Shown here piece by piece: positions 37,210 to 49,581 of a stretch of 64,000 bases of DNA (positions within the stretch are counted from its first letter, which is position 1; every line of letters starts with the position of its first letter). The notes under the pieces were generated by a model that saw nothing but the letters and a program-made list of their open reading frames with translations, did no database searches and was not told the DNA's origin. The stretch lies in the NCBI GenBank assembly GCA_020081605.1, contig JAHREC010000018.1, forward strand, positions 1,364,001-1,428,000, in the 5' to 3' direction. The position numbers and the translations under genes were made by a program. The DNA comes from Albifimbria verrucaria (lineage: Eukaryota; Ascomycota; Sordariomycetes; Hypocreales; Stachybotryaceae).

Positions 37210-38532
37210 ACGGAATAATGTATGGAGAGTTCCAGCAAACCGATCCCAGCCTCAATGAGTTCCGCATTTATTAGAGTATGTAGGTATATGGATAGAATAG
37301 GGCCTTGAGCCACATAGCAATGTCCTTCCAAGTATGATATTTGACGTTACAAATGGGCTCAGAGAAGAGTTGGAAACATAGAATTCAGGTGAAAGTAGGA
37401 ATAAATGGAAGACCTATTGAAAACGAAAATAAGATAAACTATGCCTAAAATGTGGCGAGCGTGCTCTGCTTAAATAGGCGGCAGTTTCTTCGTTAGATTA
37501 GTGTTTTCCAGATTCATTCGAGGATTGTCTTACGGCACAACTAAGACGCAGGCAGGAATGAGGGTAGTTTTCTCTTCGCGGCATATGAAGAAAGGGGATA
37601 TAACACTTTTGGAACACAGATATGAAATACAAGCATAGAATCTCATAACACTGCAACCATAAAATGCATTGAGACAAGGTTGAGATAAAAATATTGACCT
37701 TTGAATTGGGGGCTGCATTCTGATGCAAGGCACATTCCAAACGCCCCTATTCAAGAAGCAAATACGTAGGGTAGTCGTTCTCAATATTCATCTGTTCGAT
37801 GGCTCTGATTCCTACTGAATCAGGGACAGGTGAAGAAGGCTTGCGGCAAGAGGAGCTTCATAGGCAAATGCAGTGAATATATGGCTCTAAGAATAGTGAG
37901 CCGGGTTATATCTCAAATTGCACGTTATGAGGTAAAGAACAAAGATTCAAGCCCAGTTAGTTACGTTGCGATCTACTGCTCACCCTTAAGAGAATATCTT
38001 CAAAGACAAGAGTAGTTCCTAGGGATCAAGCTTGATGTATGTAAGAATCTTTACACAAATGCCAGTTATTGCTAGCCACTAACGGCACTCGCATAAGTTC
38101 CACTACTGACGCCCGCCAATAATGGGCCATCAGCGGAACATCTGATGCACATACAACCTTCTACTTTTTCCCGGCTTTTCCACACATACCTCATGCTTGA
38201 AGAATTTCCAGCTGAATGTGATTTGTAACCCACCGTGCCTGATGCATACGTTTCTAGGCGCGCGGAATGGAAATTTCATATCTACTTCACTATTGGCCTG
38301 TGACATCCATTCCCAAGTTTAAGCCGAGTTGTGAATGCAATGCGTCAATAGTGCCTCAACGATTCGATGTTGTTTGAACACCATCGCCTGCTGCTTTAAC
38401 CGACAGGATGAAGGCAGATACCCGGATCAATTCGTAGAAGCACGAAGACTCCTAATATCGGACATAGTCTTGGAGCATGATGCGTTGAGATCGCAATGGG
38501 TATATCTTAGGGGTCGAATATGCAAAAGAGGT
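37210..38532. other. Intergenic region between HET and creC
   Basis: This 1.3 kb separates two convergent genes. Frames up to about 84 codons on the minus strand (37498-37784) show no family features. The sequence is AT-rich with no identifiable repeat. Confidence 0.5.
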
Positions 38533-40812
38533 TTATTTTGAAGCAGTTGGGCCTTCCTGAGACCCCGGCCTGCTCCAAGTCCTAATGTGACCTGGTTTCT
38601 ACGTTAGCGAACAGTTAATAACAATGAATAAAAAATCTTACCATTCTTGCAGCTTGTGATAATGGCATCTTCTGTGAACTCCAGGCTACAGGCCGGATGA
38701 GTATCAATGACCTTGTTCTGTCTCCAAGTTAGTGACATGCTAGGGTGGTCAAACAGGATAGGGCTACGCACGAGAACGGGAGGCAGCATTGGGATCTTGG
38801 CGCGCGGTTCCACGGGATGTGTGATACCGTTTACTTCATCCTCCGCAGCTACTTCCAGGTTAGAGTCTGAGCGTACACGAGAAGCTGTACTGTTGGCCGT
38901 CTCTGCGCGTTGCAGTGGGTTGAGATGCGATGAGATGGAGCCTCTTTGACGCATAGAAGTCTGGAAAGGTTAATAGCTGTAGTCTCCGGGAAGGCAACAA
39001 GAACTTACTGCACGGGGCCTTGTCAGCATGCCGACGCTGAAATCCCATAAGCATAGCCGTCCATCTTCTCCCACACTTCCAAAGCGGTAATTTCGGTCAT
39101 CGCACCGCCAAGGGTCAAAGGCCACATCGGATACCCATGAGTGGTGACCCTGGCATCTGGCCACCAGGCCCGAGTCGGCAATGGACCAGATTGATATCAA
39201 ATCATCTTGGCCTCCGGTCAAAACGTATTTGCCGTCGGGCGACCAGCATACACATGACATGCCACCATAGTAGGAGTAAAACATGTCCAGTAATCTATAC
39301 GTTTGTCAGAACCTATGAAGACATAAAAGAGCTCTGGGCTTACTCTTCACGGAGATAATCGATAATTCTTAGCGTCCCATCCTCGGAAACTGCCGCCAAA
39401 TGACGATTATCAGGCGAAAACGCGAATTTGTTCACACGGTGGTTTGAGAGCTTCCATGCGGCCACTGGGTTAGTTTTCTGGTTCTTTGAGTGCACCGACT
39501 TGTGGATCTGCATCTTGCTGCCATGAGAGATGCCATTGGCGACATCACCAGCTTCGCTACCGTTGGTGGAGAGCCCCTCATCTTCGGGGATGAAAGGAGC
39601 ATCTTCCTTTTCCTTGTCATAGACTACCAAAGAGCCGTCCATGTGCGCAGCAAGAAAGAGATGTTCTGAACCAGGAATCCACTGAATATCAGCCACCGGT
39701 GTCCCATTAATGACTCCTGTTCGCTAGTAAGCCAAAATGCGCAGGACAATGGTCAGTTCTCAACTTACATTCTTGTTGAGTCGCGTGTAACGCTGTGACA
39801 TGGGCTCCCACCAGATGATCTCACCAGTAGAGAAGCCCATCACCACGTCGATGTGTGACGGGGATTTTGTGACAAGATTGGCGTCATGGCACAAGCAATG
39901 GGCCTTGGTGTAAAGGATCTTCGTAAGGTAGTCTTGCTGTGTTCATCATTAATAACAGAAGTAAGGATGAAATGACGAGGCATCAACCTACCTTGGTAGG
40001 GGAGGATAGGTCGAGCCATTGGAAAGCTCGGTTGACGTTGGCAAAGACGAAAAGCCCATCGCTTGACCGGTCTGTCAACCTCCTTGACAGGCTTTCGTGG
40101 GTTATAACACGGGAGATGAAGGATGAGTTGCTCTTGGTCATATTGTTCTTGGGCTTCCTCCTCTTGTTGACGTCCTTCATCGGAGCTTGAGCAATAAGGG
40201 CATTGCCCTCGCCAAACGCGGGCGCAGAACCGATGGTCAGAGAGGTTCCAGGCGCATCGCTTGTTGAGGTCCCACGTCCATCTTCGCTGCTCATACCTCC
40301 CTCGGTCGAATAACGAGATTCATTAGGGTGTTCTGGAATGCTGGAAGTTACACCAGTCAGGGACAGGGTCGTAGCCAAAGGGCCTTTATACGAAAAGGGC
40401 GGCGGCGGCCGAGCATCGAGACTTATGAACGAGAGCTTTGTTCCGGCCGTTGCAGGTTGGGGCGTCGTAGCCAAGGGGTTCGGATTGATAACCGGGGCTT
40501 CGGATGGATGCGGCGGGGAGTCGCGAGATGGAGATCCTCCTTCAGGACATATGTTCCTACAGGTGTGTCAATGCCGGAACCGGCGCACGTATGAGGAGAC
40601 CTTTCTGACCTTCTCCGACAAGGAACTGGTATTCGGGACCGGTAGGGTTAGTGAGGGTATTGTTCGTCTCGATCATGGGCACGACGCCTCCAAGCGTCGT
40701 GCCGCTAAACTGGCTCCCAGGCGGGTAGCGCGGCGGTGGTGGTAGGACGCTGCGAGTGTCAGCGAGGAGATTCGTATCGCCTGCGCCAGGCAAGCGGGAA
40801 GACGTACAACAT
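38533..40812 (-). CDS. creC: WD40 catabolite-repression protein CreC
   Basis: CreC is the WD40 partner that stabilises the deubiquitinase CreB in carbon catabolite control. The first coding exon is only five bases (40812-40808, ATGTT). A 58-base intron (40807-40750) then joins it to give [17 protein letters not shown] second intron (40609-40557) gives [19 protein letters not shown]. The frame breaks at the GGGG run 40515-40518 and, with one base restored, continues [15 protein letters not shown]40 blades follow: [93 protein letters not shown] and [15 protein letters not shown]. The last blade is [17 protein letters not shown]. Further introns all have GT-AG ends. Stop at 38533. Confidence 0.92.
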
Positions 40813-41597
40813 GGCTTCGAGCTCGAATCGCGGTTTAGCACAGGAAGATTGTAGGCAAGTTGCTGTAACGAGCAGGCAACATCTGCAGGTCCGAGCCGAG
40901 GACCGGATGAAGGCGATCAAGGAGGATTGGCGGTTCGAGTAACGGCGCGAAGTATGCGGGGTGAATGCGCGCAACGGCCGACGGAGTTGGAGAGGCTCGA
41001 AGAGGGCGCGGTTGCGAGGAGAGGAGAGAAGCCAAATGCGATGGTTGGTGATGCAGGGCCAAGGACAGGTGTGGAGGTCGCACGATCGCCGAGGGTGGAA
41101 GTCAACCCCAGCCCAGGGGTTACAGCGATCGGATTGGTAGCTGCAGGACGTTGGACAGGCTCGACCTACTTTAGCTGGCCTTGTTTGGTGACATTCATCC
41201 TTAATCTAGCTGGGCCTGGCCTTGGGACCGACCGTAGGAGCAGCTCAACCTGGGGTGTGTGGGGTAAAACGACCGGGCTCGGGATTGGTGAGGAGGGAGG
41301 GAGAGTGAGGCAGAAGAGGAGGAGGGAGGGGAAAGGCAGTCTTGGCCTCGACCGGGCCACTACAGCAGCAAGTAGTCAGTCAGTAGGGCAGTCAATCCAG
41401 CCTATCTACATACGGCTTTGTGCTGTAAGATCCCCAAACACCGAGCTGAGTATCATCAACATACGAAAAATTAACACTCTCCAGATTCAGCTATCAGAAT
41501 GGAATTTTGCCATTTCCAAATTACTGCCAGATTTTTCCTGTACAAATTATGTAGGTGTATACAGTACCTTTTTTTTTTTACGAAACAAAAGTTCAGG
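40813..41597. other. Upstream region of creC
   Basis: About 0.8 kb 5' of creC. A 246-codon plus-strand frame (40927-41667) crosses it, but its translation is compositionally odd (Arg/Gly-rich, then unrelated) and motif-free. A TTTTTTTTTT run ends at 41580. Confidence 0.4.
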
Positions 41598-41860
41598 TCA
41601 TTCATTGACGATGGCCCGTCCCCATCCAAGACTCGACGTCATGTTGAGAGCTTTGTCCTCCCTGTAAGGATTTCCGCTTGGGCCTGCCGGAATCGCTCCA
41701 AACATGCTCCGGATAGGCGTCGACTCTCCCATGTACGGATACAACCAGACGCTGTCCCGCATGAACCAGGCGGTAATCCACAGCACCTGATAGGGCCATC
41801 CCGCCACCACGAGTTGCCCGTTTGGTGGGGGCTGCCTCGATTCGGGTAGCTGACCACCAT
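41598..41860 (-). CDS. Small putative membrane protein, about 88 residues
   Basis: Starting at ATG 41860 (MVVSYPNRGSP), the frame breaks at the CCCCC run within 41828-41832. With one base added, it continues PPNGQLVVAGWPYQVLWITAWFMRDS and ends at 41598. The segment AGWPYQVLWITAWFM is hydrophobic and Trp-rich, as in a short membrane protein. The rest (YMGESTPIRSMFGAIPAG) is polar. I do not recognise a family. The same interval is open in all three minus frames, so composition alone could explain it. Support comes from the coherent single-base repair, of the type seen in the neighbouring genes. Confidence 0.4.
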
Positions 41861-42253
41861 GTACCTCTACTTCTCCACTAGCTGGGCTGCAGGCTATCAG
41901 TCGTTCGTTCAATCAAACCACCAACCATCTGTCTCCCAACTCTCCACCGACCTGCCCATCCTCGTACGCTTTGCTTCTTTCTAGTCCAGTCCTTCCAGGT
42001 CACATACGCACCCGATGCGCTAGATCGTTGACGCTCGCTTCTCTTGCAGAGCTTCATCGTCATTCATCCTTCTGCTGCACCAAAGGCTACTGGTCCGGCT
42101 ACGTCTACTGCCAACCTTGACAGGACATGGCGTCGCGGTAAACCTCGAGCTCACAGAACGACCTGTACCCAACATCTCCTCACCCAATGGCTACCGGTAC
42201 GGGCAACCCCGCTCTTCCGTCTCCCTCTTTCTGTATCTGTCCCGTCAGGCATC
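41861..42253. promoter_or_regulatory. Leader and promoter region of gem1
   Basis: Roughly 0.4 kb before the GTPase start. The stretch just ahead of the ATG is pyrimidine-rich (TCTCCCTCTTTCTG). No separate gene is supported. Confidence 0.4.
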
Positions 42254-44148
42254 ATGTTTTCTAACCCGCTGCCAAAAGTCCGCGTTTGCGTCTGCGGCGA
42301 CGAGGGCACTGGCAAGTCGAGCTTGATCGCCGCTCTTGTCAAGGATCAGTTCATCGCCAACAAGATCCAGCCCGTCCTGCCACAGATCACCATCCCTCCC
42401 AACCTCGGCACCCCGACAATGTCACTACCACCATCGTCGATACCTCTGCGCGTCCCCAGGACAGAACCACCTTACGCAAGGAGATTCGCAAGTGCAACGT
42501 CATCCTCCTCGTCTACGCCGACCACTACAGCTACGAACGAGTCGCCCTGTTCTGGATGCCCTATTTTCGATCTCTAGGCGTCAATGTTCCCGTCGTCCTA
42601 TGCGCCAACAAGTCCGATCTTGCCACGCAAGGCAATACCCCACAGGTTGTCGAGGAAGAAATGCTCCCTGTCATGACCGAGTTTCGCGAAATCGATTCGT
42701 GTATCCGAACTAGTGCTCGCGATCACCGCAACGTCAACGAGGTCTTCTTCCTTTGCCAGAAGGCAGTCACCCATCCTATCGCACCTCTTTTCGACTACAA
42801 AGAAGGGCATCTCAAACCCGCATGTGTCACCGCTCTGAAGCGAATATTTTATCTTTGCGACAAGGACCAGGATGGCTTCCTCGGCGACCAGGAGATGCGC
42901 GACTTCAAGCCAGGTGTTTTGATAAGCCTCTCACTGATGATGACCTTGAAAATATTAAGCTGTCTATTTCAAAAACCTTGCCTGATGTCGACCTGAGCAA
43001 TGGTATCAGCCTGGCAGGGTTCCTGCATCTGAACAAAATGTATGCTGAAAAAGGCCGTCATGAAACCATCTGGATTATCCTCAGGGAGTACCGTTACACC
43101 GACAGCTTAAGCTTGGAAGACAAATTTCTCCATCCCAAGCTTGAGGTTCCGGAATACTCTTCCGTCGAGCTGAGTCCAGCTGGATATAGGTTTTTGTCGA
43201 CCTATTCTTGCTCTTTGATAAGGACAACGATGGTGGTCTTAACCACCAAGAACTCGAAGCCCTTTTCGCGCCCACTCCGGGGCTTCCGGTTTCTTGGACA
43301 GATTCATCCTTCCCATCCTCTACCGTTGGGAATGAGGCCGGTCATATTACGCTGCAGGGATGGCTTGCCCAGTGGAGCATGACGACATTCCTAGAGCCCA
43401 AGACCACCATCGAGTACCTTGCGTATCTTGGTTTCGAGCCCCAAAATCCCAAGGATTCGATTACGGCAGCCATTAAGGTAACTAAGCCAAGGAAAAGGAG
43501 AAGACGACCCGGTCGTGTTGAGAGGAACGTTGTTCTCTGCTACGTGCTTGGCGCTCCAGGCGCGGGCAAGTCGTCTCTCCTCGATGCATTCCTCAACCGT
43601 CCTTTCGGCGGGTTGTACCATCCGACCATCAAGCCACGCATGGCCGTCAACGGTGTGGAACTGCCCGGCGGAAAACAGGTTTATTTGATCCTAGAAGAGT
43701 TGGGCGAACTTGAGCCTGCCATTTTGGAGAACCCTTCTAAGCTTGACGCCTGTGATTTGATCTGCTACACTTACGATTCCTCGGATCCCGACTCTTTCTC
43801 CCACATTGTGGATATTCGCTCAAAGTATCCGCAGCTTGACGAGCTACCGTCTATCTACACAGCCCTGAAGGCTGACAGGGACAAGACTACACAACGTAGC
43901 GAGCTGCAACCGGATCAGTACACCTCTTCGCTCAACATGAGCACGCCTCTCCATGTTAGCGTTACATGGAATAGCATCAGCGAGCTTTTTGTTTCTTTAG
44001 CCGAGGCTGCAACAAATCCCAGCATTGCCTTTCCCAAAAACGAAGAAGAGGCCCTGATCGGAGCAGTCTCTACCTTGCCTTGGGGGCCACAGCTTGTGCT
44101 GCCGTGGCTGCCCTTATGATATGGCGGCGGTCTACTAATGCTGCTTAA
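42254..44148 (+). CDS. gem1: Mitochondrial Rho GTPase Gem1/Miro
   Basis: Tail-anchored GTPase of the outer mitochondrial membrane, acting in mitochondrial morphology, inheritance and ER contact sites. From ATG 42254 the first GTPase domain has the P-loop GDEGTGKSS, the switch-II-like VDTSARPQD and the guanine motif CANKSD. Two EF-hand calcium loops follow: [12 protein letters not shown] and [12 protein letters not shown]. The second GTPase domain begins [16 protein letters not shown]. With the last repair, the C-terminus is a TM helix [16 protein letters not shown] ending WRRSTNAA. Frame breaks at 42411-42414, near 42905, at 43191-43195 and at 44052-44054 are each repaired by one base. Unrepaired, the frame would lack both calcium-loop continuity and the membrane anchor. 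Domain order and length match the family. Confidence 0.93.
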
Positions 44149-44589
44149 GAGATGTATGAGACAGAGATCTTAACCAGGCCTCTTCTACTGTTCGAACAAT
44201 GGCGCAAAGCGGCATGCATCACTCAGTCGATAGACTACTACGGTCTTGAAACGGTCTCCAATCGTGGGTCAGCTGATGCAATTTGACGCCCACCATGCGG
44301 ACTGAGTGTGTATGTAGGATGGGAAAGGAGTTGATGCCTTCGTTATTGCGGTCCATTCATGATACCCAACTCCATCAGACCCGTGTTAACTTTACACTGT
44401 ACTGCTCTTTAATTAGAATAATGACATTCACTTCTCGCAAGGCAGAATTCGCCGTCCATCCACTCGGACCGCATCATCAGTGGCAATGTGCAAATAACGG
44501 AAAACTTCGTGAGGAAATTGCATTATCTTCCTAAAGACAACCCAAAGTAGCTGAGCATTAACCATTTGATACGAAACCCCGTCGAAACG
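44149..44589. other. Intergenic region between convergent genes
   Basis: About 0.44 kb between the Gem1 and cap-methyltransferase stops. No gene or RNA is seen. It should contain the 3' UTRs of both. Confidence 0.5.
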
Positions 44590-46088
44590 CTAGACCTTGT
44601 AGAAGCAGAACCCAATGTAGAGACTTGCCGCCTCCATCTCTTCCGGCGACACAAGCAGCGGCCCACCACCTCTCTCACGCACGCCCATGCGCTCCGACAG
44701 CGGACCCAACTCCGGGTCGTCTTTCTCGGCCTCCCAAATCTCGGGGAAGGTGCGGTGGAACTGCAGTTCTAGGTTGTAGTCGTCGGCAAGAGCACGGAAG
44801 GCTTCCCAGGGGACAACATATTCAGGAACCTCCTCGACAGCCTCGTCCAGGAAGAAGTTATACTTCCAGCCAAAGGCAGGACGGAAGACACCGTCCTCAG
44901 GTGTCTTGTCAGGGAAGCGAATGCGGTAGATGGAGTTACCCCATTCAGCGGTAGGCTCAGCCTCTCCCTCCTCCAGCTCGCCCTCCTCTGCCTCCTCGCC
45001 TTCCTCCTTCTCCTCTCCAGGGAGGGGGCGAAATGGGGAGGGCTGCTGACAGGTGTAGTCGAGCCATCTTCTGGGGCTTTTTCTCTTCACCCTCCTTCTC
45101 GGCATTTGCCTTGGCCTTGGACTTGTGCTTCTCGTTGAATTTGCGGACACGCTCGCTGAGAACATCGGAATTGGGGATGCAGCCAATGAAACGGCCACCC
45201 TTCTTCAGGGCTCCGGCTACGTTGCGGAGCATGGTACGAGCGTGCTGCTCTGACTCGAAGGCATAGTGCATGCAGAACATCATGCTAACGACGTCGAAGC
45301 CACGGCGGTTCATGGGCGATGGATCAAAGCCCACCTGGCGGATGATCTCAAGGTCTTCGATGCTCTCGCCATAACAATCCTTGACATGGAAACGGGCATC
45401 AAAGAGTCGCGGCGGGGGCGTCGGTTATGGCCACCACGACCGCCACCCCTACCACCGCGAGAGCCCAGGTTTCTGTATCGATCCCGAGCTTGTTCAATGC
45501 TGATGTCTGCAGGGTCAAGACCAACATAGAGCTGAATGGGCTGTGGCGCCTGCTGCCACTTGTTGAGATCGCCGCCCTTGCCGCATCCAATGTCAAGCAC
45601 CAGCAGCTCCTTGCCGCTGGAGCGACCCATCTCGCGAGATCCAGGCGCGTGGTCTTCATCGGGAGAGTAGCGCTGGATGATACAGCTCTTAACCCAGTTG
45701 TTGAAGACTCGCAGGCCCTTGATCTTACTATCTCTTGTTCGCCAATCGCGGCCTCGCTCGGGGACGTTGTTGTAGTGCTGTCGTACGACATCATTGATGC
45801 CACGGGCCCTGTCCTCTCCATCTCGGCCTCTACGGCAGCGGCTTCCGATTCGCGCTCTCGCTCGAGCTGGCGCTGACGGATGGCTTCGCGCTGGGACTCG
45901 GATATGCGTGCGCGCGCGCCGGGGCGCTTCTGCTTTCGGGGTTGCTCGGACGGGGACATGGCACGGCGCTTCGCAGGCTGCAGCTCTTTCGCGTCGTACG
46001 GTTGAGGCGCTTCGTCTAGGAACTCGTCGTCTGCTGGCCGCTTGCCATTTTTCCTTGGTCTCGGACGTTCATCGTAGCTATCACCCAT
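44590..46088 (-). CDS. abd1: mRNA cap guanine-N7 methyltransferase Abd1
   Basis: Nuclear enzyme that methylates the 5' cap of mRNA. From ATG 46088 the first 110 residues are a charged, disordered region (MGDSYDERPRPRKNGKRP). After a frame break near 45833, the catalytic domain begins INDVVRQHYNNVPERGRDWR, followed by SKIKGLRVFNNWVKS. The SAM site is ELLVLDIGCGKGGDLNKW, and GLDPADISIEQARDRY matches motif II. A short RG-rich insertion (RGGRGGGRGG) comes next. After a break at 45414-45418 the fold continues FHVKDCYG and FDVVSMMFCMHYAFE. Further breaks near 45073-45076 and 45015-45020 lie around an acidic Glu/Gly linker. The end is IWEAEKDDPEL to AASLYIGFCFYK. The RG insertion is unusual for the catalytic core but is encoded in frame. 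Confidence 0.9.
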
Positions 46089-47628
46089 TGTGGCGGTTCT
46101 TGCCTGGGTATCGATGACTGAAGGTGGTTGGAGTATCTCAAAGCGTGTCTGCTCAAATCGAAAGGCAGTTTGGGTTGCGAATTCGAGAAATGCAAAAGAG
46201 CTCGATGATGTGGTTTGGTGAAGGTTTGGTGAAGGTTAGGTGAGCTTAGTGCTACCCTTGCAGCTGCCGCAGATCTCCGAGTTTGCAGACCAGGGCACAC
46301 CTTAATTTGGCCTACCCTGTACCTATAACTTATATTCTTTAAAGGACTCCGTAGTTCACCTTCCTGAATAAGCACGCAAGAAGCAAGGGTCTAAATTCTT
46401 TATTTGGCATTTCCAGTGAGAAAGATTTCAATCAGGTCTACCTAGATGTTCTTTAATTTCATCAGTAACACAGGCGCATGCTATTCATGACTTTGCTTGG
46501 CAGGTTGGAAGCAATCTAATTAAGAAGAACAAAAAACTCAGCCTTTCACGTGAACATTTGCCTGAATCAAGCCCATAGCACAAGCACTTGTCACTGGAAT
46601 ATTTAATGTGCATTGGTAGCTCTTGCATCAGGTAACGGTGTCGGTAAAGTATTGATAACTTCAAGCCGAGCGCTGCGTACTGATGGAGAATAACAAGTTG
46701 ATTAGGATGTCGTTGCACTAGGACCAATGTAACATTGAGAGCAATTTTCAGGAACATAATAGTATTGATATGGTACCAGGTAGTTGTAGGTTGTGCGCTG
46801 TGACGAAAAGACAGGAGATTATCGAGGGTTCGGTACATGAAGATCCATAGGCAATGTAGAGGACATGCTCATGATTATTTCCAGACACTTCAAGTTATGA
46901 TGAGATAAAAAAGAAGAAGAAAAAAGAAAAGAAAAAAACTAAATATGTGAGTATGATCACGGCTATTGAGCACATATTTCCATGCCAACTAATCGTAATG
47001 TTCAATTATTCCACACGAGGCTAGTCCAAGCGAGTGCTGAAGTGTATACATTCTGCATCTTTTCTCGATATGCCACAATCATGAGCCAGTTAATGACAAA
47101 GGTGGTAAGCCTAGAAGACAGGGGGAGTTAAACGGTGATTGGAGCCGGACAACCGTAGACCTTAGTCTTCCTCGAACCTCGTCTTCCGGATTTAGCGCAA
47201 ACTCCTCGAATGAGTCACGTCGTGAGAGTAGATGAATAATGCTTGCGGATGACAACTGTTAGCCGGAGTAAGATGATGCTTCTTTGGGGTGATAGGTTTG
47301 GAATCTTTGCTAGTCATCCACATCTGCCTCCAGAATCCCCACGATGGTGAAGTGAGAACAAGGTGCCGAATGAGCCGTCAGCTCGAGATGGACGAATCAC
47401 CGATATCACCCTCCAGCAGCTAGTCCCGTAGAGGAGTCTTTTTGACGTCAGTCTAGTCACAAAGGGCTGATCTTTGCGATTGAGACTGGGGAAACGCGAT
47501 CGCCGCTTAATTCCGGCTCACTAATTATTGCTAAACGTCATGGTTAGCTCCTGAATATACCACCTACATCAACTTTGACTTTGACATTGGCCCGGGGTTT
47601 TGGTAGCATCGGCGGGTCGGGCGTTGAA
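46089..47628. other. AT-rich intergenic region
   Basis: About 1.5 kb between divergent genes. A purine-only tract (GAAGAAGAAAAAAGAAAAG type) runs 46905-46938. Open frames are below 120 codons and unrecognised. Confidence 0.5.
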
Positions 47629-49400
47629 ATGACCGAGGGATATGAGGAGATGGAGCGTTATAATAAAGCTGCAGACCAATGTTGTAGACAGTCGTGCCAA
47701 GCCAAGCATGTGCAACTCCTGACAATATGGCTTCCATGCAGCGTTTGCTTTCAAGGACCCAAAACAAGCCCTTCAAGACGAAAGATTTCAGTGAAAGCTC
47801 CTCCCTATCTTAATGACGACGGACTTGTCGATTTTGAGCCCGGAGATGCGGAAAATCCTCACAACTGGTCCACGGCACGCCGTGCGGCAATCACCATATC
47901 GGCAGTCTCACTCGTTCTGAATGCAACGTTTGCCTCAAGCGCACCAAGTGGCAGTCTCGTCTCAATAGCGGAATCTTTCCATGTATCGAGGGAGGCTGCT
48001 GGTTTAACAATCACTTTGTTCCTGCTAGGCTACGTTGCGGGACCACTGCTAGCCGCCCCTGCAAGCGAAGAATACGGACGTAGATGGGTATTCATCATCA
48101 CCTTTGCTCTTTATATCGCCTTTAACTTTCTATGTGCGTTTGCTCCGAATTTCGGTAGTCTGCTTGTGGGCAGATTCTTATCTGGCACGTTTGTATCGGC
48201 ACCTCTCAGCAATGCTCCAGGTGTGCTCGCGGATCTCTGGAACCCACTCGAACGAGGCAACGCCATGGCAGGATTCTCAACAATGGTGTGGATTGGTCCG
48301 GCGTTGGGCCCAGTTGTTGGCGGCTTCCTTGAGTTGAAGAAAGACTGGAGGTGGACCTTTTACGCGATTCTGTGGTTGGGAGGAGTCACGGCGATTTTAA
48401 CACTTACCATCCCCGAAACGTATGGGCCGAGAATCCTTGTTCTACGGGCGAGACGAATTCGAAAAGCACAAATACCAGGTTACGAACATGTGAAGGCTCC
48501 GGCAGAGGCGCAAGGCCGAACGCTATGGGACTTGTACAAGATTGCTTTGACTCGGCCTTGGGTCATTCTCTTCGACACCATATCATTCCTAGTGGCCATC
48601 TATATGAGTGTTGTATACTGCCTATTATACATGCTGTTTAGTATATATCCCATCGTCTTTCAGGAACGTCGTGGCTGGAATTCAGGAGTTGGGGAGTTGC
48701 CACTTGTTGGCACAGTATGTGGCGCCGTCCTTGGAGGCTGTCTCGTGCTCCTCGATACCCGAATGCAGAGAAAGAAACAAGAAGGTGGAAAGAAGCTAGA
48801 ACCAGAGGACAGACTACCGATGACAATGGTAGGTGGAATAGGCTTTGCTGTCACAATGTTCTGGTTCGCCTGGACAGCCGAATTCAAGTAAGTCCACTCG
48901 CCAGTGTATTTGAAAAATGACTAATACTTAAAAGCTCTATTCACTGGATCGTCCCAACTCTGGCGGGTGTATTTTTATCCACCTCTCTCTTACTCATCTT
49001 TGTTGGGTATCTCAACTATCTCGTTGACACATACCTGATGTACGCTGCCTCCGCTATTGCTGCCAATACAGTAGCCCGTTCAGCGTGCGGCGCAGCAGCG
49101 CCCCTTTTCACAAACCAAATGTTTTCTGCGTTAGGTATAGGTGGTGGTGGAAGCCTGATTGGCGGAATAGCGACAGTCTTGGCAATTATACCGTTCCTAT
49201 TCTACAAGTACGGTAAAGGCATCAGGACAAGAAGCAAGTTTGCACCTACAAACTCTCAAGACGAGCACAAGGAAAAAGACGAAGAGCGCGACCCAACTAC
49301 GTACACGACAGAGCAACTACGGAGGCCAGATGATGCTCATCTGGCGGAACAAGATGAAAGAAACACTAGCTCAGATGAGACACTCCATGGAGGGCAATAG
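47629..49400 (+). CDS. MFS transporter, 12-TM DHA1 type (multidrug/polyamine branch)
   Basis: Plasma-membrane proton antiporter. The first in-frame ATG is 47629 (MTEGYEEMERYN), and a canonical N-terminal cytosolic motif follows (FEPGDAENPHNWSTARRA), typical of the TPO/FLR group. Helices include AITISAVSLVLNATFASSAP and GLTITLFLLGYVAGPLLAAP. The signature SEEYGRRWVF and GRFLSGTFVSAPLSNAPGVLADLW are present, and the DHA1 motif C region reads GPALGPVVGGFL. One intron (48888-48934) joins TAEF to NSIHWIVPTLAGVFLS. The C-terminal tail is acidic. The frame is intact. The start is uncertain, because a short 5' exon could replace the first 40 residues. It lies next to GH12 in convergent orientation. 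Confidence 0.87.
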
Positions 49401-49581
49401 ACTGGTGGGTACGAGACAACAAGGACGTAAGGCCGTTTGGGCTCGCTTAATTATAATAAACTTCTTTGTATGTGGGATCTCAAGTATATTCCAGAGTATA
49501 TGCAGCATAAATCGTAAGACAAAATGTTCATCGAGTTGTACGTCTTGTTAATAGTCAAGTATGCTCCTCGTCAACCTGTTC

